From NCBI GenBank assembly GCA_037074615.1, contig CM073542.1:22081568-22145567 (forward strand): 64,000 nt of DNA. The letters are read 5' to 3'. A program made the position numbers and the translations under genes. Of the stretch, positions 36,101-48,500 are shown in pieces. Every line of letters starts with the position of its first letter. Position 1 is the stretch's first letter. The notes beneath the pieces were generated by a model. That model was not told the DNA's origin, searched no databases, and saw only the letters and a program-made list of their open reading frames with translations. The stretch is from Leucaena leucocephala. Lineage: Eukaryota; Streptophyta; Magnoliopsida; Fabales; Fabaceae.

Positions 36101-37441
36101 TGAAAATGAGATCAAGTACCACAGTTCATGTATTTGTTAAACAAGATATTTTGAGGAAACAAATGCATCAAGCCAGAAAATTGAGGAGAGAGATCTGTTC
36201 AGTTGCTTACAGAGAGAGAACCCATCAACGAACAAATGCCAGTAAAAACTAACACATTTGTATGGCCACACCGTGGTGAAAAATGGAGGACCAAAATGAA
36301 AACCAACACCGCTACCGAGCACACGTATACCAGAAATGCTGCAATGAAAGAAATACCTATGTTAACCAAGAACTATAAAATAATCATCTTCAAATATAAA
36401 CAGCAGTGCATTCTAACCTGGTTGTGTAGCCAAATTCCATATTTCCTGAACAGATGTGATAGCACGCTCCTGAGGCGCGTGAATGACGATAATGACAGAA
36501 CCAGCAATGCACATTACACAGCCCAACATTCCAAGCGGGTGCAGTCGCTCTTTTAAAATAAAGTGTGCCAAAACCGCACTAGAGGATAGCATTCACATTT
36601 CACAGTCACACATCAATGGAGAAGTACCAGTGTTAATTTACAATGTAAAAGAAAGCACTTTCAAATATTAATTGAAGGGGGGAAAAGTTAGGCAGCTACC
36701 TCACAATGATACTCAGAGCACCAAGGGGCGTAACCAGAACTGCCGGGGAAAATGCATATGCAACAAAGTTTGCAACCTCTCCAACAATCACTAAATCACA
36801 AACCATACAACAACAAAGATTCTGCTGTCAGCAAAGGATCAAAAGCCCAAGGACATGATAATTACCTATCATAATTAGTCATTAACAGTAGTACAGCTAA
36901 AAAACTAGAAAAATAGCTTGGTTAATCATCTCAGGCATAACTAAAGAGAATAAGCAATGCAATGACCTAAACAAACATTGGAAAATGACATGGAGCACTA
37001 AATCCAGGCTCTAGTAAACAAACGGCAAATGAAATTGATTCAACTTTAACAAGCATCAAAATCAAGAAAATCTAATTAACTTCGTACAACGATTGGGTCA
37101 AATTAACTGCGGTTAGAAAAGAATAGAAGTTCAGAAACAACATTAGGTGCTTACTTGTGATCATTCCTAACCACCAGAGAGGCTCCAATAGATAATAATA
37201 CCCTCCAACACCTACAAGATAAGAAATGAAAGCATGGCTAACCAAAATAAGCACCTATCACCCAGTCAAAAAAGAAAGGGAAAAAAAATAGAGAAAAAAA
37301 TGCATATTCACCAGCTCTGACGCCAGTAGCTGCAGCGGCTCTTCTAAGACCTTTCTTCTTAATGATAAAGCTTGCGCCAATGAACCCACTTGAAGCCAAC
37401 GCTAAAATGACACCTTTCAGATTCTCCTTTGACATCCCCAT
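33167..37441 (-). CDS. NIPA-type magnesium transporter
   Basis: Member of the NIPA family (DUF803) of multi-span membrane proteins annotated in plants as probable Mg2+ transporters. Nine exons on the minus strand: 37312-37441, 37155-37211, 36700-36790, 36418-36578, 36211-36338, 35638-35775, 33766-33858, 33547-33667 and 33167-33300. The phases agree throughout and give 350 aa. Family motifs in order: MGMSKENLKG and ASSGFIGASFIIKKKGLRRA (first membrane span), EPLWWLGMITMIVGEVANF, PLGALSIIVSAVLAHFILKE, LGMLGCVMCIAGS, IHAPQER, MSVKALGTSLKLTFEG, QMNYLNKALDTFNTAIVSPIY and MFKDWEGQ. About nine hydrophobic spans are expected. The gene appears intact. Ion specificity is a family-level inference. Confidence 0.92.
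33381..33494. repeat. tRNA-derived SINE-like element, copy B
   Basis: Lies in the intron between exons 8 and 9 of the NIPA gene. It shares with copy A the order GTAAGTGGGAGG, a B-box-like GTTTGATCCC, CTTATAACCTCAAGCC, ATTAATGCCCGCC and an A-rich tail (AATAAAAAAAGAAGAG). The two copies are about 450 bases apart in the same orientation. There is no coding potential. Confidence 0.45.
34589..34823. repeat. Stowaway MITE with long inverted repeats
   Basis: The best-preserved MITE of the window: 235 bases flanked by TA, with ends CTACCTCCGGTCC and, inverted, CTACTTCCTATTC, followed in both arms by the shared ATTATAAGACCCCATTGA and TTTTTTTAGAGA. It can fold into a near-complete hairpin. It is inside the large NIPA intron between exons 6 and 7. 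Confidence 0.75.
35289..35533. repeat. Stowaway-like MITE in NIPA intron
   Basis: The left end CTTCTCAATCCTTAAAATAAG and the right end, read inverted, GTCCTCCAGTTCTTAATGTGG are imperfect mirror copies flanked by TA. AGACCTA/AGGTC is also mirrored. Lies in the same intron as the better-preserved MITE at 34.6 kb. Confidence 0.5.
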
Positions 37442-39485
37442 ATCGAGAACTCGTCAAAAAAATTTTTCTGGATTTGGTATTTTCTTCTTCTTCTTCTCTT
37501 CATCGATTAGCTCCGAAAGGAACTTGAGTTTTTTCAGATCATCTTGGCTCGATTGGCGATTCCGGTCAGTCTTCTTACCTTTGAAAAGTTGGGAGAAAGA
37601 TACGGTGAATATGCTGATACTGGGATACACCAAATGCTTTCTGGTATCAAACCTGGATATGGGCTCCACTTGCTTCTATAATTTGATTTCTCATCGACCA
37701 AATGATACAACCCTCGAGAATCAACATAATTACTTAGAACAAATGAAACCATGTGCTAATTAAAAATACAAACTTTAGATCAAACATATCAAAGTCTGCG
37801 TAGTCCCTAAACAAGGCAACGTGATCTGTTTACATTGAATGTGTGAACCGTGAAATGTGAATTGAACAAAAACTATATGACCAAAGAAGTTGTTGGCAAA
37901 GATAAAACTTTTAATATTAAATAAAATTTATTATATTTATTAATTTTTTTAAAATTATTTGTATTGATATTTTCTCATTAAATAAAAAAATTAATAAAAA
38001 TAATTATAATATTTTTAAAAATATATTATATTAATTATTATTTTTAATTTAATTAAATTAATTAAATAAATTATATATTAATAATCCAAAAAATGGATAA
38101 ACTATAATGAATATAATTCCTCACCAGCCAAAAAGAATCCAATAGTTGAAGACCTTAATGGTCATCGTCTCAATCAGGTTGGATTAAATTAGATGTCCAT
38201 GTACACACTGACCAAAGAAATAGCATGTGGAGGCACCATACATTAGAAACAAGAAAATTGGATAAAAGGCTTCTCATCTATATCAAAAGTACATGTTTTA
38301 AATAGTATTAATATTAAATATAGATATATTTTTTTAAATACAAATTTAAATTTTAGATTGTTGTATTTAAGGAACTAGGGAATAAGATTTATTATTAGTT
38401 GGTATGACGTAGTATGTTTTATTTTCAAGGTTTTTATTATGGCCTCTGTATTTTAAAAAAATAAATAAATAAAGAGTTCATCCATGCGGGTCATGTTGGA
38501 ATATAGTTGGAACTACCCAATAGAAAGCGAGGGTCGAAGCATCCAGGATCACTCCAAATGTCCCAGCTGTCACGTGGGCCCATGGGGGTATAGAATCCTG
38601 CCACGTGTCTGGTCTGAGGGGATTGATGTAGATTTGTCTTCCGTTAATGGTCCCTGTTAGTGGGCCAGACGGGGCCCATCAGGCACACTTGTACTCATCA
38701 CATGTCGGCAAGGCAATGAATCATCCCAGCAAGTATTATTAATAATGCCATCTAGATAAATCCTAGTCGTGAATCAGCTATTACAAACCATCATATTTAT
38801 TAATCGGGAGAATTTGCTTGAAGGATTTTTTTTTTTTAATGGGAGGAAAAAATACAACTAATGTTATATATATATATATATATGTCAACTTCAAAATGGA
38901 TGATGAAGTGAATTTATGATTAAAACAATAAAATTTAGATAATTTAAGTCAAATTTAGAATATTTTCTTTTTTAAATATATATATATATATACACTGAAG
39001 AAATGGGCGAGTTTCTATTTTTATTGCCTACCAAATTTTGATTAAAAGATTGCTCATAAAATTATACATAACTCTCTTCAACTCTTCTAAAACTTTAGAA
39101 CTTTACAAGGAACTCTTACATGTAGATAAATCTCTTATTGCTAGTTTTATTCATTATTTATCTTATTATATAATAAAAAATTAGGAGATTTATATGCATA
39201 TAACTCAATGTTTGAAAGGGTTATATACATTCAGGAAAACATAATTTAAAGGGGCATATCCATATAGAGTTAAAATTTTAGGTGAATTCATTATTAAATT
39301 TTAAAGGTTAAAATGATTATTTATATATAGTTTAAAGTTTAGAAGAATTTTATGTAATTTAACTAAAAGAAACAATATAATAATTAATAAATTAAAAGGC
39401 AGAGAATAGGAAGAGGAGATCGTATATGTAAGTGTATGTATATTTCACAAACAATTGAAGGAATGTGAGAATGTGAAGAATGAAA
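37442..39485. other. Spacer: NIPA promoter and 3' flank of AGT1 copy
   Basis: The first few hundred bases should hold the NIPA promoter and leader (minus strand). A GC-richer block at about 38480-38720, with two CACGTG cores (TCACGTGGGCCCATGG and TGCCACGTGTC), stands out from the AT-rich surroundings. TA repeats occur at about 38862-38882 and 38978-38991. No gene is supported. Confidence 0.45.
38571..38611. promoter_or_regulatory. Paired G-box motifs, about 1.1 kb upstream of NIPA
   Basis: GTCACGTGGGCCC at about 38570 and GCCACGTGTC near 38600 both contain CACGTG, the core bound by bZIP and bHLH factors in plants. They lie in a short GC-rich block and are followed by GGGCCAGACGGGGCCC. Distance to the NIPA start is about 1.1 kb, so a regulatory role is only a possibility. 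Confidence 0.3.
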
Positions 39486-39899
39486 TCAAATCCTGGAAAT
39501 GATGAGAGGAGTGTTTTTCTGCAAGTAAGCACTGGCAGCAGCAACTCCACTTCCAAGCTTGACAGGGTATCTCGCATCTCTCAGTACCATCCCCACTCCA
39601 GCAAGACACCCCAATAGTTGCAACTGTCAAAACAAATTTCAATGCATCACGTTTTGCTCTAGTTTGTTATGCCCTCATTTATTTAACCCTAAAACAAGGT
39701 AAAAATAATAATTCAAATATACATAATTAAATAAAGTATTTTAGAAAAATTAACACACAATTATTATAATTAATTAATTTTTTTATTTATCTAAATTAAT
39801 TAAATAGATCTTATATAATTATATCAAAGACCGGAGGCAGTAAATCATATTGTTCATAACTCATGAATAGTATGACTTATCAAAATTTTTATATTTATA

Positions 39900-40176
39900 C
39901 TACTTTCGGTTATAATTATAAGAGTTAAATAAGGGTTTATTTTGATCATAAATATAAGACATCAATTTACTTTATCTCATAAATTTATAATTTTTTTATA
40001 AAATATCTATATTGATTATGTATAGTAAAAAGGTTTCCATTAAAGGAAAGTTACAATATATATAATTAAAAATAATATTTTAAGAAAAAAACACATTTAT
40101 TATAGATAATTAGCTTAATAATTTTTTTAATATCTATAAATTAATTATTTAATTTTTATATAAGGACAAGAGGAGA
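39900..40176. repeat. Stowaway-like MITE in last intron of AGT1 copy
   Basis: The left end is CTACTTTCGGTTATAATTATAA; the right end, read inverted, is TCTCCTCTTGTCCTTATATAA, with TA outside each. About 277 bases and AT-rich. It is one of several such elements in the window. Confidence 0.45.
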
Positions 40177-40375
40177 TATGTTCTATCATCAATAGGAGGA
40201 CCTTATTTATGGGTAATTTGTAATTACATCTGTAAACATTTTTTGGACCTTAAGATATATCTTAGTCCTAATGAGTTTGGACCCAACTCACCTAAATTCT
40301 TTGTACCAAATATATATATGTATATATATAATCATGGATACACGCGCACAAGGATTAATGCATGGTTTAATTTAG

Positions 40376-40846
40376 TGGGTGTTTAAAGACAGCCAAAATC
40401 TAGGTTTTAAACTTAGGTTTTGTTAAAACATATATTTTAAAAAATTTTAAAACAAACAGTTATATTTGTTCAAACGGACTTTTGGATCAAATTATAATTT
40501 AAAACTAAGGTTTTAGATAAGAGAGATGAGAGATAGTTTAAAACAAACTATCTCTCATCTCTCTTCTATTTTTTCTTACACTCTCTCACATCTCTCCTTT
40601 CTTTTCTACACCATCTCTCCTCTTTTTTTTTTCTTTTCTACACTATCTTTTCTCTCCTCTCTCATCTCTTCTCATTTAATACTGATACAATTTTTCGTAA
40701 TTTATCAATAATAAAAGTATTTTTGGAAATAACTATCCAAATACTCATTTATTCAAAATCACTTTTTTTCATAAGTTATTTTCTAAAAGCTACCAAAAAG
40801 CTTTTTTTTTTATAAATATTTTTTTAAAATGTTATCCAAACAGCCT
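40376..40846. repeat. Pyrimidine-rich dispersed repeat, copy C
   Basis: Begins GTGGGTGTTTAAAG and ends TATCCAAACAGCCTTA. The centre is a CTCTCATCTCTC tract (about 40546-40675) flanked by sequence related to copy A (ATTTGTTCA...TTTTGG on the left; TAATTTATCAATAATAAAAG and TCCAAA on the right). Lies in the last intron of the AGT1 copy, where the tract is the likely source of a spurious plus-strand ORF. Confidence 0.5.
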
Positions 40847-42793
40847 TAACAGGAGATAAGGAAATGAAAAATACCTCATTTAAGTTGCCAAGATGACCTA
40901 TTCTCAAGACCTTGCCAGCAACTTTGTTAAGACCAAGACCTAAGCTCAAATTGTATCTCTTCCATGCTCTTCTCACTATTTCAGAACTATCAATGTAAGG
41001 AGGAACAACAGCTGTCAATGTATCACTATACCACTCCTCCTGTGCGCAGTTCTTAAATCCCCATGCCTACCTGAGTCATTCATGATTCTTTCTCAAACCT
41101 AAAGCCACATTAAAAATACTTTCTCATTCACAGTATTTAGCATTATATGACAAAACCCCCTTATTCAGGCATTTTCTTCAAAATGATCCTTACTACAACT
41201 AATTTTTCCCATGACTCCTCATGTTTAGATTAAGATCCCCCAACAACTTTTCATGTGACTTAATCAAAATCACTTTTTTTTATACATGAGCGACCAGTTA
41301 TAGGTTTTATTAAAATCAGATATTTCGGGTTATTTTTCTCAAAAGTAACAAATATAAACTTTTAAGTGCCTATGCTCAAATGAAATGCAAGAGGCTGAAT
41401 ATCATGCGCTTACCTGGTGGCTTCTCCTAAGCAATGGTGTCTGGCGATCGCATTTTTAAGTCCTTCCTCGAAAATGAGATCGTGGCTGCTCTGAGACCAT
41501 AAAGCAACTGGATGGGAGGAGTATACGGCCAGTAGGTTCCCAGATTGTAGAACTTCAAGTAGTCATTCCAGTCCAAGAAAACTCAAACTGATTTTGCAGT
41601 TTTTGAGGCCTATAAGGCTTTAGGGCTTGCACATACTATGCCTAAACCAGTTGGGAGGGAAAGAGCCTCCTGAGAACTTGTTAGGGCAACATCTACTCCC
41701 CATTCATCCATACAAAAATCGAGGGCACAAATAGAAGATACTCCATCAACAAGTAGGAGGGCTTGATGCTGATATTCATCTGATAGTTAAATGCACTATG
41801 TCAGATTTATCTTATGAAAAGAAAGGGCTTAGAGAAGAGTATTAGAATATATTAGAGTCCCACAGTTTGTTGAGTTCCTTAACAGATTAACATGATGTGA
41901 CTGCTTTTCATGTTTTGACACCAAAATATGTTAAGATGGCACTGATTGCAGTAAAAAGAAACCCATAATTCTTTTAATGAATTAAGGTGATCTGAGTTTA
42001 TATAAATGGCATGTCACGAAGAACAATCACATCATGTGATTTTGTTAAAAAATTAAGCTAAGCATTATTTGGATCACTTTTGCACCTTCTGTGAAATGAG
42101 AAGGATGAAAATGTTCTTGAATTAACCAATAAAGTAAAGAAACAAGAAAATAAATTAACATAGAATGGCCAAAAGTTGGCAAGCCAGAGACAATGCAAGG
42201 ATTGGTAAACTTATAAACCAGAAAAAGATATAAAAAATAACACAAACTCAACAAAGGATAGTGAAACTTCTGTCAAGCTCTGTTACAGTTTCTAAAACAA
42301 AAATACCTTAATTCTTGGGACAGATTATTTCAACTCAAAAACTCAAGTTTTTAAGCGAAGAAGCGAAGACTCATTATAATTGAAGAAGAGAGAAGACAAT
42401 TAGATGGAATAAAGCTCACCAAGGATTTTTCTCACTGTGCCCAGGTTATTAGTAACTCCAGTTGCAGTCTCATTGTGAACAATGCAAATTGGCTTGATGG
42501 TGTGTGCAGTATCTGAAGCAAGTTTTGATGCTAGAATGTCCAGGTTGGCGCCTTATCCCCATTCACTTTCGACGACATCGACATTGAAGTTAAGGCTTTG
42601 CTGCTGATCAATCCAAAGCAAACTGAATTGGCCAATCAGAAAAGATACGATCCTATCTTCCGGAGACAATGTGTTTGTCAGTGCACTCTCCCATGCACCA
42701 GTACCTGCATCAAAAGTACAACAAGCATTACATAATAATCGAGACAAGAAAAATTCTTAGAAACAAGATCAAGCCATTCCAGATAAGGTAATA

Positions 42794-43011
42794 CTCCATC
42801 CCATACATCATTAATTGATGGAGATTAAAAAAATTAGTTTAATTAATTAATTTTTTTTAAATTATTTTTAATCATTTATAATAGAATTACCTTTAATGGA
42901 AACCTTTAGTACATGTAATTAATAAGGATAATTTAAGAAAAAATTATAAATTTAAAAAATAAAATAGAGTAAGATATTATATTTAGAAACAATGTTTATT
43001 ATCTTACGGAG
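42794..43011. repeat. Stowaway-like MITE in intron 1 of AGT1 copy
   Basis: 218 bases flanked by TA. The left end is CTCCATCCCATACATC; the right end, read inverted, is CTCCGTAAGATAATAAAC. The AT-rich inner part has the TTAATTAATT phrasing shared with the other MITEs here. Confidence 0.5.
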
Positions 43012-43292
43012 TATATAGCTTTTTTGTGTGACCAAGAAACCTATATGTAGAAAAGTACAATTTGGCTTATCCATGCCTAAAAAGTACCAGTTGTGGGAAT
43101 AAGAAATGGAATTCCAGTAGTTGTCTTGAAAATCTTCTTGACATCCTCAATCAGATTTTTTGTCAGAACTGGAATTGGAGGAGAACGGTAGTCCTCATTG
43201 TTGCGGTTCATCGCCCGAATAACCGGTTCAGGGATGTTAACCGGCCCTGGAACAAATAGATGGTTGCTTCCTGATCCATATACGTAATCCAT

Positions 43293-45503
43293 CTGGTCCT
43301 GATTCAGTTTTCAGCTTCCTCATATTGAACTAGTTCTTGATTTTTCCCTCTGATGAACCACCTAAATGAAATGAAATCCTATTATTGTAGAGTTCATCTT
43401 CGGTCCACTTAAATAGTTAAACTTGAAACTGATCTGTTGGTGATCAATTAGAAGAGTGGTTTTTCGATTCGCAGAACAGAGAAATCATATTTGGACTTCA
43501 AGGCCTTAATCACTTGAAAACCTTCCAGCTTCAGGATCGTCTTCTCAATTTTTGAATAACTGGGCATTAACAAGTTGTAAATTGCAGACCAGAAGAAAAA
43601 TCAAGATATGGATAATAGCATTAATAACTCGATTCCCCAAATCAAACTGATTTTGCAACTTCCTTAACTCATTTGAATGAGAAAGGAATATAAACGGAAT
43701 ATGAGAGAAAGTGAAATGGCAGTATTACCTGAGGCTGAGTGGGAGAGAGAATGATCTGTAAGAATATTGTTAGAGGGATGAGACGTAGATTCTGCACTTA
43801 CTATAAGAAAAGAGAAAAGAAAGAGAAATTCGTAGTCCACTTACACTATAAGAAAAGAGAAAAGAAAGAGAAAGTCGTAGTCGTTATTGCAAGAGCGCGG
43901 GAGACAGAACCAATCAACTGCTAAAGTGGGGCCCATTACCAACGTGGCAGATAGGGGCGAGAAGCCGCTCATCTAGCGGCTATGAATTGGTGACTCGTGA
44001 AGGGGGAGTTCTACTTCTTTCTCGTATCAAACTACAGTACTTTTTCAATTAAGATTATCTATTATACGCGAATTTTTTTCAATTGAGCGGAACTTTTATG
44101 CAATAGGTATACGATATATATAACTGATGTTATCTAATAAAATAAACTTTGTTTTTATTACTGTCGTCCTAAGCATGACATTAAAACTTAAATTAACCTA
44201 ATCTATCATATTAGTAATTAAATGAACTAGTCATTTAGTATCAATCAAACAGTTTAGGATCAACCTAATATGATTTATCCTCATTTAAATATAATTTTGA
44301 AATTTTAATCTCAAACTAATTTGAAAAAAAATGTCTCCTCTGTATTAACAAAATTTTAATGATTTTGTGGGTTTTCCAACGTCTTTTTCAAAAAAAAAAA
44401 CGACTTGAATGAAGCAATTTAATTAAACTTTATGCCTAAAAAGAACTTTTGCATTTATAGGAAATTTAAGAATGGATTAGCAAAATAAGAAGCTAGAGCA
44501 GCCACGTAAAAACAAAAAAACAAAAGGAAAAATTTACAATATTTAATTGAAGTTTCAATTTTTTTTTTATAACAAGACAAGTTCATTAAAAAAACATAAG
44601 CAAAAATAATGAAATGTTAAAAGAGATATGAAGGGGAATAAATCCTAGAGATATACCAATAACAGTAAGGAAACTTGCGTATGAATAAATCCTGAACAAT
44701 TAACACGTTCAGAATAATTCTAGCACATGTTAAAATTTTCAATACACAGAAATGTATGGGATTACCTAAATTGAGAGTAACTTATTGGCAATGGATGAGA
44801 TTGCTTCATACAAATATAATTACCAAAGAAATCCAAACAAGTTCAACGATGAAGGATTAGTATTCAAAAAAATTACATGGAAACGAATACAATACGTTTT
44901 TGTTCAACCACGAGCACTAAACTAAGATTGGTATGCGGGAAAAATCGGAATACATGTGTAAGCTTAGAAGAGCTGCACAAAATCTTGGGAGATAAAATAC
45001 ATTTCTGTATGCATAAGCTCACATAATTTTATCCTGCATGAGGCCAAGCAAGTTCAATTAAATTGCAAAACTGATAATATACACTTTCCTAATACATGTC
45101 TGTATCAGCTGTAAAGATTAGAAAAGAAAAGAAAAATATCCTATCCAGATTTTCCCTATATACGTAACACTTTGCTGAGCTCAACTTGGAGGATGGTGAA
45201 AATCAAAAAGCTAACAATGAGGATAGAAGGGGACCAAGACTTCTTTTCTTCTTGCACAACCCAGATCATCGTTGGCTTCGACTACATCATTCAAGGCTGC
45301 GAATCCCAAGTTTAGGGATACATCAGGTCAGCCAGAGGGAGTGGGGGCGGCGCCAAAAAAGGATCTGCAAGTCTCATTCCCATGGGTTGCCAAAAAAATT
45401 ACTCCAGAGAATATACAGTAGCTGAAGCAGTGTAAATGCAGAGGCACGGCCAATAGCCGACTGCCAACACTCTAGAATCAGCCATTGTCATCCACACGAG
45501 TGA
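43293..45503. other. Spacer: AGT1 copy promoter and CHR5 3' end
   Basis: The left part should include the former AGT1 promoter and leader, with a 45-base tandem repeat (43801-43880) and GGGGCCCATTACCAACGTGGC near 43929. The rest is AT-rich and ends in the probable CHR5 3' UTR. The plus-strand ORF at 45186-45425 has no recognisable domain and overlaps the UTR region, so it is not called. Confidence 0.45.
43801..43880. repeat. 45-base tandem repeat, about 1.8 copies
   Basis: The block CTATAAGAAAAGAGAAAAG...GTCGTAG starts at 43801 and again at 43846 with one or two differences. It is purine-rich and lies about 0.5 kb before the AGT1-copy start codon. Confidence 0.8.
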
Positions 45504-48500
45504 CTATTTTATTCCTGAGGAGAAACCCTGTCTTGGAGGAGCTCCACCAGGTCGTGTCCTATAAGGTTTCTCGCTAACAAAACGTCTATCAGAGGGTCCA
45601 GCCCCAAGAATCCCCAGTGAGTTAGGGTCCGATATTTGGACTCCATTACCCATAGCTCTTTGAGATGGTGGCTGACCCTGAAAATGACTGTCGCCTTCTC
45701 CTTTCCTCCTTCGTTTCCAAGCCTCGGATTTTCCTTTATTGTGAACTGGTTCTGGCATTTGATAGGAACTCACATTTTTGTATCCTCTTTGTCTCTCCAT
45801 ATGGTGAGAGTTCCTACCAAATGGACCAGATACTGACCCATTGATGCGAGAGGGGCCAACCCCAGCCTCATCTTGTTGCTCCTGTTTGAGTTTGGAATAG
45901 ATTTGATGCAGCCTCTCCCCTGAAAGATGGGAAAACGTAGAGACATAGTTCCACAATCGCGTGGTCATCCCTGTGTAAATAACAAGGAAACAAATTCAGA
46001 CAAGGCCAGTCTTCCAAAAAAATAAACAAAATCAACATGGTTTAGAAGAAGGACGGGATCAAGACATTAAATAAGAACATCAGCATTCAGAACCGGAAAC
46101 AGAACTTACTATCTTGCTTGTAAGGTTCCTCTTCATGTTCCAACACAATTTGATCTATCCTCAGCCCAAGAAGCTGTAAGTAATTGCGGATTTTGGAAAG
46201 CACCTAGAAAAATCCAGGACAAATATGTGTGAATGCTTAGGCGTAAAAAAAAAAAATTGTGGTGTTTTTGTTTGTTTGTGTGTGTGGGTGGGGGGGGGGG
46301 GTTACTTTGATTTGAGAGGCCACTAAAAGGGTACCTTTTCCTTTGGAAGATTGGCACTGGTTGTCTGCAACCTGTGCAGACGTTTCAAGGTTTTCATTTC
46401 ATCAATCATCACATCCTGACACCATTCCATCCATTTTACTTCCTTGAACTGCTCATACACTTCATCATTGTCAGACATTTCACCCTCTTCTTTTACTATT
46501 GGTTCAATCCTCTGGGGCCTCAGTGATCTATCCTTTCTCGTTTGGACATTAACTTTAGAACTTAATTTTCTCTTCTCTGGCCCACGTGCCACCGGAATGT
46601 TCATAAGATTTTCCCTCTCCTTCTTGGAAGCCTTGCGTCCCCCTTTACTATTGGCATTTTTACCACCAAGAACAAGTAGTTCCTAGATGAATTTTACTCC
46701 AGCAATTAGTTCATGCCATTAATGGCCAAAAAGAAAGATAAAGAAGACAATATGACAGGTCAAGCAATACAGTTGCAGTGCAATGAACAAAAATCATTGA
46801 CCAACTATAGAAAAAAGTAGTATGACCCCTGATTTAGGAGTATACTGCAGATCATGGACCAGAGGTAAAAAAATATCTTAGAAGGCACATGTAAGAAATA
46901 ACACCGCCAGTGGGATTATTGTTTCAAGTTACTCCAAAACCACTAGACTTAAATTGGCCGCACTAGTTTCCTCTTTTACAGGGTTCAAAAGAAAACCACA
47001 TTTAAACAAAAAGGCAACTTTTGTTTTTCATTGGGAAAAAAAATTATTAAAACCTTGTATGCGATAGCATAGTCTGAAGGTATATGATTCACCTGCCATG
47101 CGTAGAAATGTTGCAGGGAGATAAACAATGGATTCCTAAATAAAAGTAACTGCATTGTGACACATAATTATAATGCTTGAGTACATCAGCTTTTACCCTC
47201 ACATCAGTGAGCCAAGAGGGTTCAAAACAGAAGAAAAATCACATTACGATGCTGCTAAGAATAATCTAAACAGGGACTGACAAAGCTCATGTAGTTAGGA
47301 TGCATATCATCATTACACGAATAGGAGTCATTAAGCAGAAAAAAAAGTCAAAGTAATTTCAATGCAAAAAGAACAGGAAAAATGAGAGTGGGTGTATCTT
47401 TTGCCAATGATACATACTGATGAAACATAAGAATAAATTTAGATTGACACAATTACATACTTGTTCCAAAAGGGCATTAGCACGATCTCTCAAATTGGGA
47501 GCTCGTGGCAAGAAAGTTTCATGGTGATGAAGTTCAACTGGTGCAATCTTCTTCATGAGGCCAAGCCTTTCATCTAATCGTATCTTTTCCCAATTACCAA
47601 ATCCATGGAAATGAACTCCAAGAAGCAATCTTGCATCATCAACTGTCAACAAGTTAATTATTATCAGCAAGAGCAGAAATCAACAACCTCCTGAAAATGG
47701 ATAAATACAAACCATAATAGATCACACCTACTTTGATTCCATCCACAACCTTTAGACCAGTTTGAAGGTTTAAGATATGTTAAAACACGAAACTGTGCTA
47801 TAGGATCTTCATATCTACTAATGCGCTTTGCCAAGAGTTGGAGTTCTTGTACACGGTTAAGCAGATCATTTGCCTTCACTGAGACACCAAAAAAATCCAA
47901 AAGAGGTCCCTGGATGCAATTATACATGCCATACACAAAATAATAAGAATACATTAACCAATTCCACAAGTGCTGGTACAAAGATTTAGTGCTATACAAA
48001 CCTTTGGGTCCATGCCTCCTAGTTCCGCTGCTTCTTTACAGCCATCAATTAGAGAATTGAAGAGTTCAATCTGAGCTTCAGGCGGAGCAGCTGCAAATGC
48101 CCCACTAACCTCAGCAGCTATTAAGTGGATTTGGTTTTCATTCCCAAATTTCATAACCTGATTTTTTTTTATTGTGATTAGTAAGAACAATAATGTAAAA
48201 GCTAACGAAGAAAATGACAAAATAAAGGAATATACAATCAACAAAAGTGCAAACTCTAAAGAAATCTCTCCAAGATAGGCACAGAGGGAAGGAGGCAGAG
48301 GTGCAAGGAAATATTTCTAACAAAGCAATCCCCTATAAAAAAAAACATTAATTAAACCCACAGGGATGCCAAAACATGTCTAAAGTAAATTTTCAAATAT
48401 AAAAAAATGTAAACCATGATTTCTACTCTAGGAGAAAACAAAAACCCTCAATTTATACTCAATTATAATGTCTTCATCCCCTAGGACAACTCCCACCCAA

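Larger units (their letters stand above)
39486..43292 (-). pseudogene. AGT1: Serine-glyoxylate aminotransferase copy, disrupted
   Basis: The parent enzyme is a peroxisomal PLP enzyme of photorespiration that moves the amino group of serine to glyoxylate. Exons on the minus strand: 43088-43292, 42420-42704, 41414-41779, about 40875-41070 and 39486-39623; the exon plan and borders are normal. Exon 1 is clean (MDYVYGSGSNHLFVPGPVNI). Damage: TAA at 42553-42555 where the family has Gln (VVESEWG then stop); TAG at 41610-41612 and TGA at 41583-41585; a frameshift near 41490; loss of a few codons and a TAG at the exon 3/4 junction; and in the active site SSQEALSLPTG where the family has GSQKALSLPTG, so the PLP-binding lysine codon (41667-41669) now reads Glu. 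The C-terminus still ends SRI, the family's peroxisomal signal. An intact copy must exist elsewhere. Confidence 0.9.

Noticed and set aside
43801..43880. CRISPR-like array
   Set aside because: Only two adjacent units without unique spacers, in a plant genome.
45186..45425. Plus-strand 79-aa ORF
   Set aside because: Lies opposite the probable CHR5 3' UTR, with no recognisable domain.
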